This document shows, one piece after another, positions 27,732-37,000 of a DNA stretch of 64,000 nucleotides. Positions within the stretch are counted from its first letter, which is position 1. Every line of letters begins with the position of its first letter. Source of the stretch: Mimachlamys varia (lineage: Eukaryota; Mollusca; Bivalvia; Pectinida; Pectinidae). The notes beneath the pieces were generated by a model. That model had not been told where the DNA came from. It did not search any database and saw only the letters and a program-made list of their open reading frames with translations. The DNA is taken from contig OX392527.1 of the NCBI GenBank assembly GCA_947623455.1, positions 6,506,001-6,570,000 on the forward strand, given 5' to 3'. A program made the position numbers and the translations under genes.

Positions 27732-27852
27732 CTGTGATGGCGTAAAATGTATCCATGGTTCCATAGAACCCAATCAATACGACTATAAAGCCAGAGTGTC
27801 GCCGCTCCTCCACAGACCAGCAGAACCATCCCAGGACAGGTATGTACTCGCG
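27732..27852 (-). CDS. Candidate internal coding exon of an unidentified minus-strand gene
   Basis: On the minus strand a 121-base segment is preceded by an acceptor-like TTGTGCTACAG and followed by a consensus donor GTAAGC. One frame is open throughout and encodes about 40 residues containing YIPVLGWFCWSVEERRHSGF and then a hydrophobic run IVVLIGFYGTMDTFYAIT, as in a multi-pass membrane protein. I do not recognise the family. A second minus frame and one plus frame are also open here, and the plus strand carries its own donor-like CAG/GTATGT at 27838, so the call is tentative. Confidence 0.33.
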
Positions 27853-28385
27853 CTGTAGCACAATATTACAGGTGCGCGGTTACGGTTTCACTAAACACTA
27901 TGGCCTGAAATTTGATGTCCGTTCTTTTTGTATTATTTATATAAAGCATATTTAAATTGAATTTCATTTATTGATATGAAATAACCGTTTATAAAGAGTG
28001 ACTTTTCGATATGCGTGATGACTTGAGATGACGATTTATAATGGGTATAGGACGAAAAAAGCCTTTTATTTGTCACTGAATTGACAATATAAATACGACT
28101 ATGTTACAAGTGTTGTCATGTTCCAGACAATGCTTTATGAATACAATCGTAATTGTCTGATGTACATATGACATAAACTAAACTTGGGCTGCAGTCATAC
28201 TTCAATCGGGGTTTTCTGATATAAATGTTGTTGGTGTTTGTTTTGTTTTGTTTTGTATTAGGGACAAAACGTTACAAATGTGTAATGTGTTAAGGCACCG
28301 TATTGACATGGCGAAGATGGAATTAATTGCGATTCTGCCTTGGATTATTGCACTGTCTCGATTTGTCTACATGTATTCATAAAGG
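27853..28385. other. AT-rich single-copy region, nothing recognised
   Basis: About 530 bases without a convincing open frame, RNA gene or repeat. There is a short TGTTTTGTTTTGTTTTG run near 28236. Confidence 0.5.
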
Positions 28386-28778
28386 TTAAAGGCCCGATAT
28401 ATGTAACTTCAGGGAAATTTTCGTGATTCTGAAAAATTCTGAAAAAAACCCCAGTTGATAACCATGCAAAAATAAGCCTAAAACGAAGTAAACCTGAGCG
28501 GTAACTAACAAGAAACTCTTGACAAAAAAGTACAAATAATTGAAAATGATTTAGGTGGGGCCCACTTCAACAACAAACCGAAGGTGGAAGACGGTTCGAA
28601 ATGAACGCGTGTTTACAGAAAGCGTGTTTCAACTGCTGCGGTACCGGTAACCGCGTAGGAATTCATCTTGAATATTGCTGATATCAGTTAATCTTAACTA
28701 AATCTTTAAATATAACAAGTTATTAGGCTTGATTTTCTCTTCAAGTTTGGCCGAAAGTTACGTATATTGGGCCTTTAA
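28386..28778. mobile_element. TTAA-flanked inverted-repeat element, copy 1 (385 bp plus TTAA on each side)
   Basis: The element begins AGGCCCGATATATGTAACTT and ends AAGTTACGTATATTGGGCCT, a terminal inverted repeat of about 20 bp, with TTAA immediately outside both ends (28386-28389 and 28775-28778). It has no coding capacity. The interior includes GGTGGGGCCCACTTCAACAA and a palindromic ACCGGT. Two further copies lie at 29332-29729 and about 35141-35506. TTAA duplication is the hallmark of piggyBac-type transposition, so this is probably a piggyBac-mobilised MITE, although the TIR sequence itself was not matched to a known family. Confidence 0.85.
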
Positions 28779-28844
28779 ACAATGAAGATTCATCTTAAAA
28801 ATTGTAAGAATATTGAGAAACTCAAAACATTATGAAGTCGGGGT

Positions 28845-28858
28845 GGGGGGGGGGGGGG
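28845..28858. repeat. 14-base G homopolymer
   Basis: An uninterrupted run of 14 G is preceded by GGGGT (28840-28844). It is G-quadruplex-prone and liable to length error in sequencing. Confidence 0.9.
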
Positions 28859-28906
28859 TCCTATTGTAGTCTTAAAAATTAATAATAATTGAGGACAAGT
28901 GAGAGT

Positions 28907-29131
28907 ATCGTAGACCACTATAGGTCGTCGTAGACCACTATAGGGTACCGTCAATCGGATTGGGGTACCGTAGACCACTATGGGGTACCGTAGACCACTA
29001 TGGGGTACCGTCAATCGGATTGGGGTACCGTAGACCACTATGGGGTACCGTAGACCACTATGGGGTACCGTCAATCAGATTGGGGTACCGTAGACCACTA
29101 TGGGGTACCGTAGATCACTATGGGGTACCGT
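28907..29131. repeat. 20-bp minisatellite in a 60-bp higher-order pattern
   Basis: Two unit types alternate. Type A is TACCGTAGACCACTATGGGG and type B is TACCGTCAATCGGATTGGGG. The order is A, A, B repeated, which gives a 60-bp compound period. Each junction creates GGGGTACC with an Acc65I/KpnI-like GGTACC palindrome. About 11 units in total. Confidence 0.93.
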
Positions 29132-29191
29132 AAACAAACGGGTTTGTTCTTTGGATAGGTCTAGTACTGTTAAAACAATTTCTCAAATCTA

Positions 29192-29292
29192 GGCGGAGTA
29201 CATCGTCGGAAACCCACGGTACACTTCTCTGACTTTTGCATGATGCAAACGTCAGAGAAGTGTACCATGGGTTTCCGACGATGGGCAGAGTA
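29192..29292. repeat. 83-bp near-perfect palindrome flanked by 9-bp direct repeats
   Basis: The left arm 29201-29241 begins CATCGTCGGAAACCCACGGT. The right arm 29243-29283 is its reverse complement with only two mismatches over 41 bp, around a single central base at 29242. The palindrome is immediately flanked by GGCGGAGTA (29192-29200) and GGCAGAGTA (29284-29292), which match at 8 of 9 positions. This is what a small foldback transposon with a 9-bp target-site duplication would leave. An RNA copy would form a long hairpin. Confidence 0.85.
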
Positions 29293-29331
29293 TAGAAAAT
29301 CATTTTTTCGGGTTGATTTTTGTGTACTTCA

Positions 29332-29729
29332 TTAAAGGCCCAATATACGTAACTTCAGGGAAATTTTCGTGATTCTGAAAAGTTATGAAAAAAAATCCAG
29401 TTAATAACCATGCAAAAATAAGCCTAAAACGAAGTAAACCTGTGCGGTAAATAACAAGAAAATCTTGACAGAAAAATCCAAAGAACTGAAAATAATACAG
29501 GTGGGGCCCACTTCAACAACAAACCGAAGGTAGAAGCACGGTTCGAAATGGACGCGTGTTTCCAAATAGGGTGTTTCAACTGCTGCTGTACCGGTAACCG
29601 CGAAAGAATTCATCTTGAATATTGCTGATATCAGTTAATCTTAACTAAATCTATAAATATAATTAGTTATTAGGCTTGATTTTCGCTTCAAGTTTTGCCG
29701 AAAGTTACGTACGTATATTGGGCCTTTAA
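29332..29729. mobile_element. TTAA-flanked inverted-repeat element, copy 2
   Basis: This is the same family and orientation as the copy at 28390-28774. It starts AGGCCCAATATACGTAACTT at 29336 and ends ACGTATATTGGGCCT at 29725, with TTAA at 29332-29335 and 29726-29729. Here the TIRs match almost perfectly. A 4-bp ACGT duplication near 29713 is the main difference at the right end. Non-coding. Confidence 0.87.
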
Positions 29730-30262
29730 GTAGGTTTTGTTTTACATAAATCTTCGAGATCATAGACTAATCATAGGCCTAGTTCCGGCGCTATTTTATC
29801 AGACTACTTTTTTTTTTATTAATTCCTTTGCTTTCAATCAAAAAAAAAGAAATAAATAAAAAATTATGATAGGAAAATCTTCTTGAAATTGTTTGTAGAT
29901 GCATTGTATGTGTACTACTAACACTGGACTATTATTTTATTGTTAACAAAGTTATTGTTGCTTTAAATTATAAGGCATATGAGGATTAAAATGTTAACAT
30001 GGAGCATACCATCATTAAATATTTTATTAAATCTGGAGGCAATATATCAGAAGTAATTCACACGTACTTTCTTTCATAACATCTAAAGGCTTAGTTTTTA
30101 TAACTTTTTGAGGTTGTTAGATCTAATACAGAGACATATATAACACAATATGTAGGCCTATAAGAAATATTAGACAAGTGCTAGTCAAATGAGGGAGTGC
30201 ACAGATACATTATAATTTGTTACAGCTAGCTTAATATTATGGACCTATATATAGTAATGTAT
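29730..30262. other. AT-rich intergenic sequence upstream of PKD2
   Basis: About 530 bases, very AT-rich, with poly-A and poly-T tracts near 29808-29860. No gene or element is evident. Confidence 0.5.
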
Positions 30263-30391
30263 TAATTTTATACTTTTGGGCGGTGATCAATTTTCGATAA
30301 AAATGCACCCCAAAATTCATTCATATTGATGTGATTATTGGGGTGCACTTTTACCGAAAATTGGTCAAAACCCTCCAAAGTTTTAAATTAC
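30263..30391. repeat. Inverted repeat with about 50-bp arms
   Basis: The left arm (about 30263-30312) contains ATCAATTTTCGATAAAAATG then CACCCCA. The right arm (about 30339-30391) contains TGGGGTGCACTTTTACCGAA then AATTGGTCAAAA. Arms are about 80-85% complementary around a 26-base loop. It could be a decayed foldback element or MITE. No clear target duplication was seen. It lies a few hundred bases upstream of the PKD2 start, so a regulatory or transcribed-hairpin role is possible but unsupported. Confidence 0.6.
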
Positions 30392-30507
30392 TCAGTCTCT
30401 AAACACCTTAGTTTAACTAGCTAGCTGCAACAAATCCCCAGGCATCTGGGCGAGTCTTGTGCCATGGGTAAAGGGAGATAATTTACAAATTTTCATCGAA
30501 CAATATG

Positions 30508-30515
30508 TGACGTCA
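30508..30515. promoter_or_regulatory. Full palindromic CRE motif TGACGTCA
   Basis: A perfect TGACGTCA lies about 270 bases upstream of the proposed PKD2 start codon, in the single-copy region before exon 1. This is the consensus for CREB/ATF binding. An 8-mer can occur by chance, so function is inference from position only. Confidence 0.35.
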
Positions 30516-30787
30516 CGGTTGGGCAGCCATGATAATTTATCATTAGATCCCGACAGTAATATAAGTACACACTCAAATGAACTGTCACTTGTGCCGTCGA
30601 TTAACAGATGTGGTATGTACTGGTGATAGCTGTTACTGATATGGAAACTATTACCTCTTTGTTATTTTAAAACAGGAACTGGTGGAAACTTTGTAAAAAA
30701 GTTTGGCGAGTTGTCAAACTCATTGTTGTTCTGGGTACTGTGCTCTTTGAAAGACTTTGTGATCCGATCAAACTAGCTGAGAGGATT

Positions 30788-31022
30788 ATGCCGAAGGAAC
30801 GTCCAGTTAGTGCGGTTAGCAATGCCTGGATAGATGATACTTACGGATCAAGGCCCGATCAGTTCGAATTTGGGCCCAGAGAGGACGCTGATCTACCAGA
30901 GGCAATGGAGAACGAGTATAGCCAGAAACCTGGGTCAAGATCAGACCGGGGAAAGGAGCAAACACAGGTTGCTAAGCCAAAACCTGTAGGCTTCTGTGGC
31001 AAGATTGGAAGGGGAATCAGAT
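30788..31022 (+). CDS. PKD2: PKD2 coding exon 1 (cytosolic N-terminus)
   Basis: Encodes residues 1-78 plus one base. The start [14 protein letters not shown] has A at -3. The segment is acidic then basic and low in complexity, as expected of the variable N-terminal tail. The vertebrate ciliary RVxP motif is not present. The donor is GAT/GTAAGT. An AACAG at 30671-30675 could be an acceptor for an upstream exon, which would add about 37 residues starting NWWKLCKKVWRVVK. Confidence 0.8.
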
Positions 31023-34000
31023 GTAAGTAGCATATATATATATTTCAATATCTAGCAGTCCATCTTTAGATCTGTCCATGATTCCTCAACAAGAATAATA
31101 TAAGCTGTATTGTGTACAGAGTGAGGCCAAGGGTACCTAACCCTGTGCACTGTCGATCGATAGTAATTAAGAATTTAACTGAATAGCCGAACCCTTCCCT
31201 GGTCGTGCTTTACATTCGCCCACAAGGTAAATATCCAACATTTTGGAAATGATGTTGAAGACTTGCATGTGTATATGTGAAAAAAATCAATTTAGTCACT
31301 GTATGAGTAGATGAGGGTATAACCAGGGACTTACATATATATATATATACGTCCCTGGTATAACTGACATACTGTTGACCAACCAGTTTATTGCCTGATA
31401 AAATCATACAAAATTAAAATAACTGCATGTTTACCAGTTTGTGACACAGGTTATTGGTGTACAATGTATACATCCCTAGTTAACAAGACTTTATGGTTAC
31501 TCAATATGTGCAAGCTTAAAACTATACAGTACTATAGTTGTACATGTTACGATGTACTGCAGATCATATATGAACATGCCTTTGTCTAGTAAATATTAGC
31601 AGAAGTTTACTTTAGCAATATTTGTTCAAAAATTAAAAAAAACTGTTGTTAATGTATTGACCAAGAAATACAAAACTGTTGAAATGTTCAATACATAATA
31701 CAGCCACCAGTATATAGGATGTGATCAGTAAGTTTGTTAAAACTAATATAACCCTAGAAGAGACCATTAAAATTGCAGGTACTGAGGTAGACCTAATTAA
31801 ACTGATCACGACTAATTGCCCATGCTATTCTATTCATTATTCCACACATATCCTGAATGATGCCTGCCCCCCCCCCCCCCCCACAATAACGTACACACTT
31901 CAGGGGACACTCCAACTGTTGACAAAACCTAAAGGTCTTTAATCAAACTGAAATTACCATATGATCTTTATTGGTATAAAAATTATATGAAGAGCAGCCA
32001 CATTGCTTTATCAGTTAGCTTGTGAAAATAAGCAGTTTCAGAAATAAATGTGATATTTTCCCTGAAAACTGGAAGGTAAAAATTAAAACATTATTTATCT
32101 TGGGTAGACTAATGAATGCTCTGAGAGGTCATTGAAGCAGTATGTATGGCTAGAACCAGGGTCCAGTTCACTTGTTTACCTACCCTATCTCAACTCCATT
32201 AGTCTGGTCCTACTTACTGATACAGGTGTATTGATTCCCCAGCACCTGAATAATTCAGACCAATGTATACCTATAAAGCTACTCGGTGCCAGTCCCATGG
32301 ATAACCAAGTAGATGTCCTATTGATTCTATGCAGCTCTCTGTTATAACATATTGATTTTACAGGTAAACTGAAACACAACATTGCTGCAAAACAAAGGTA
32401 CCATGGCCCTGTTATAGATTTTTCCTCTTTTACCTTACATATTGTATGATGTTGTTCCAGGCCATAGAATTTATGGCGATTGATTTCAATGCCTTGTGAA
32501 ATAGAGAAATTATCGATTGAGAATAGTATAACATACCAGTATGAAACATCAGTCATCAAGCCAAGATACATGTTCGTAAATAGTAACCTTTTGATCATGA
32601 CCAAGCCATTCTTTTTTATCTGAAAAAGAACAAAAGAGCTACAATTCATAAATTAAATGACATTGCCTTTTAGCATTCAGTGAAAATACCAAGAGCTTAC
32701 ATATGCTACATAATCCATATTATGTTCCTGGCAGATGATATTCATTAATCTAAAAAAAAAAAAGAGAGAGAGAATTTTTAAGTATTTTTCGCATGATATT
32801 CTGTGGATGATTACCTGGACTGGTAATTATGTAGGCTATAACGACTCGAGACATATATACAACTCTTACAGTGTATAGTTTTAGTATTTGATAACAAATA
32901 CCAGACCAATGATCAGGCTGAACTATAGCCTAGGTTTAGTTGTACACAGGTGTATACATACTGTGTATATGTACATGGAATTAAATCTTCTGAGTCATGG
33001 GATACTTACTAGGTACACTTACATGTATACAATCCTATTAAATTCATTTGATTGTGCTGGGATTTCAGGTCTTCACATTTTTTCCATAACTCTTAACATA
33101 TTTTAAAATTGACAGTAGTAGATTTTCTTTATATATTTTTGACAATTTGTCATTAAGTTTCATTCGAAAAATCAAGAAAAAGTCAAGTTGAATTAAGAGA
33201 AGTTAGGTTAGAATAAGTAAATGTCAGCCTATATTTGTTTGAAGGCTAGCATATCTCAGGGCTTTATCTACCCTCTTTTTAGGTCTGGTAAACGGACCCA
33301 TTCCCAATGAAAAACGACGTGATTTTTCCAAAATTTTCGCTTTAAAATTCCCAATTCAAACACTTGGAAAAAAAAATTGGTGGTTTTACATGCTTGAGGA
33401 GCTTCTTGTGACATTAAGTTTAATAAGAAACAAGAAAGATGGGCTGTAAATGTTATACTGACAGTGCTTTAAATAGTAATTCAGAAAAGAAATAATATAT
33501 TTAGTTGTTATAATAGTATTGTCAAAATTTCCCACATAGCTGTTATGTCCATCAATTTTTTCCCCAATTTGATCTCAGGGTCCAATTCCCAAAACCCCCT
33601 ATGATAAAGCCTTGTATCTGTAACCCTGTTAAATACAAGCTTCAATATACTGCCTGACTAGAGATAATAAACTTTATTTTCTGAGGATAAAATACATGTT
33701 TAGCCAAAGGCTAATCTTCCACATGGTCCTCTAGAGATATCTTCTTATATATATTAATTAGCACGATTGCAATTGGCTGAGTGTAAGACTAGTAGTCAGA
33801 GGTTCTGGGTTCGACTCCTAGCAAAAGCATTGAGAAAAAAAATACTGACCTCTGTTACACTTATATATATAGTTGTCTTGATGCTTGTCTGTATCTCAAA
33901 CTTTTGATGTACACGATGTAAACATGACAGATAAAGAGCTAAATTACACACATTACTAATTTGACAGATTTTAAAAATTGAAACCACATACTTATGTTAA

Positions 34001-37000
34001 ATGAATTATTTCCTGTATTATTTATATCCTCGCCAAGTTATATATATGTTTGATCTGTTGTACAGCACTATGGGCCACCCGTCAGACGGAGGAGACCAAA
34101 GGCAACCGGGAACTTCATGTAAAGACCACTCTCAGAGAACTGATCATCTACATTGTGTTTCTGGTCATCCTCTGTGTTGGTATGTATATATTATCATTAA
34201 CACAGATACAATTTAGAAAATAATCTGTTAGTGTTGTAACGATTCATTTATGTATCAGATTGCGGGACAGTGGGTTGGTTTGGTATTTTGATACCTGAAA
34301 TGAGTTTTCTCTCTTGCTGCATTACGTAACCATTATGGCCGATGAGCATGAACTGGGGCCGGGGTTGAACAGAAACTTGTCGCTACTCTAGCTACTTTCA
34401 AAGCCACTTGGTGGACTCTCAGTCCAGTGCTTCATTAACAGCCTCTGCAGTATCTAAACAGGCAAAAATTAAGGTTAAGTCTATGTTTCAAAAGACAATC
34501 AACTGTGACTTCTACAAGTGCAAATTCGATCTCAGAATCAAATGTAAAATTTATCAGTTGAAAACAAAACAGAAAAGGAAACAAAATAGATAACACTACA
34601 AAAGTAACTTTAATATGACTTGTAGGTATAGAAGTTAAACTGGCAATGGAATGTTAATTGTCAGACAGTTTGTTGGTTTCTCATATATCGTGGTAAGTAT
34701 CTTATCGTGACCCTTGTATCGTGATACGTTGTTGATCATGACGAGTCACTGTTAAGGTGTGAAACCCCATTTCTTAATTCTGCAAACAGATCTAGACTTT
34801 AATATTTATTATCCTGTTTATTTATTGTGTTTCTTCTATATTTAAAGATTATATGAAACACGTAGTGAGGATATAATTATTATGACAAACTAGTATGTTA
34901 TATACTGTAAATTGCTTATTTATTACAGATTTTTTGTGTATTCTAACAAATCAATATATGTTTTTGTTGTACAGTGACCTTTGGAATGACCTCAACGAAG
35001 ATGTACTACTACACCAAGGTGATGAGTGACCTGTTCCTCTCTACCACTCACAGTGGTGGTGGCACTTTTCAAACCCTCACAAACGTTGATGACTTCTGGA
35101 AGGTAAGGGCAATAACTCCAAATGTTTTGTATGCAAAAAGGGAAATTTTCATGATTCTGAAAAATTCTGAAAAAAAAATCCAGTTGATAACCATGCAAAA
35201 ATAAGCCTAAAACGAAGTCAACCTGAGCGGTATTTAACAAGAAACTGTGGACAAAAAAATCCAAAGAATTGAAAATTATTCAGGTGGGGCCCACTTTAAC
35301 AACAAACCGAAGGTAGAAGACAGTTTGAAATGGATGTGTGTTTACAAATAGCGTATTTCAACTGCTGCTGTACCGGTAACCGCAGAGAATTCATCTTGAA
35401 TATTGCTGATATTAGATAATCTTAACTTAATCTATAAATATAATAAGTTATTAGGCTTCATTTTTGCTTCAAGTTTTGCCAAAAGTTACGTATATTGGGC
35501 CTTTAAAATGTAATCAAAAGTAAAGACAAAAAACATAATGTGTTTAAATGATGAGATGTAATCTAAAATAAAGACAAAAAATATAATGTGTTGAAATGAA
35601 AAAGAAAACTGAATTCTGCATATTGTATTTACAGTTCAGTCGGGAAACTCTGCTGAAGGGACTGTATTGGGAAAAATGGTACAATGGAGAGAACATCACC
35701 AACCCTGATGACCTTGGCTACATCTACTACGAAAACAAGCTACTTGGTATACCACGTCTCCGACAACTGAAGGTCAGCAGCAATTCCTGTGTTGTTCATG
35801 ATGACTTCAAGGATGTCATTCGTTTCTGCTATGACTCCTACTCAGAGAACTTGGAAGACAAAACATCTGCTACTGCAGCCCACCCGGGTTACACAGCGTT
35901 AGTATTATATTAGCTTTCTTATTTAATTACAATTATTTATTTAAAAGGAGAGAAGGGACATTCATGTTTTGATATTTAATTCAGTTTAATTTGAAAACTT
36001 TTCCCTGTAAGCTTCAGAGAAAAATTGGTTCTTTGATTTGTCCAGGTGGACGTATAAAACGGAAGATGAACTAGATGGATCCGGCCACTGGGGTCAGCTG
36101 GCGACCTACAGTGGCGCAGGTTATGTCCAGGAGCTGGTCGGGAACAACTATAGTTCAGCCAAGGCTCTGGTGGACCACCTGTTTAATGAACGATGGATAG
36201 ACCGAGGCACAAGGGCAGTCTTTATCGACTTCACTGTCTACAACGCCAACATCAATCTCTTCTGTGTCGTCAGGTAATTATCTTTCATATCAATCCATTG
36301 ATATTTTAAACATGCAGCTTTTGTCTTTAACAAATGAGGTTAAAACCTGAATTAGAAAGAATAACAATAGAATTAAAGTGTTTTTCACCTGTATGGCTGT
36401 GGAAATGTTAAATGATTAAGACATCTGAATAGAATAGTGATGCTGTATGTGTTTTTTGTTTAACAGGTTCCTTGTTGAGTTCCCAGCGACTGGTGGTGCC
36501 ATCCCATCCTGGACGTTCCGAACTGTGAAGTTAATCCGCTATGTGACCGTTCAGGATTACTTCATCATGGCTTGTGAATGCATCTTTGTCCTCTTCATCG
36601 TTTACTACATTGTAGAGGAATCCCTTGAGGTATGTTTAGGGTTTATTTCTCTCAAAAATTGAGAGGCCAAAATAACTACTGATTAATTGATAATATTCCC
36701 GAGGATTTTATTTTTGCTAAATTTGCAATTGCATCAGAATTCGCTAAAATTAACACATCATGAATTTTTTTCGATATTGGGGCATTATGATCTTACGGGG
36801 TATGTTTCACAATTTTGTGATCTGAAAAATTAAACCCCCATGAACATAATGTTTCAGGCAGAATATTGCAAATTTTACACTCGTGATATTTGACTTCAGT
36901 TTAGTATTCAACTAAAAGTTTTAAATTATTATCCACATGTTGTGAGCGAGTAATTTTACAAATTATAATATAGAGCGCTATATAAATGTTGTATATTATT

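Larger units (their letters stand above)
31023..34065 (+). other. PKD2: PKD2 intron 1, 3.0 kb
   Basis: AT-rich intron with a C16 homopolymer at 31867-31882, short TA microsatellites near 31030 and 31334, an A/GA microsatellite near 32752-32774, a TIR element at 33257-33614 and a tRNA-like remnant near 33761-33830. Overlapping frames near 32132-32649 lack splice signals or similarity and are not called. Confidence 0.75.

Noticed and set aside
32132..32649. Overlapping plus and minus frames of 71 and 154 codons in PKD2 intron 1
   Set aside because: No recognised domain, weak codon character, location inside an intron and no splice-supported extension. A transposon remnant is possible but nothing shows it.
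34384..34420. tRNA-like look of AAAGCCACTTGGTGGACTCT
   Set aside because: No A or B box spacing and no cloverleaf. Probably chance complementarity.
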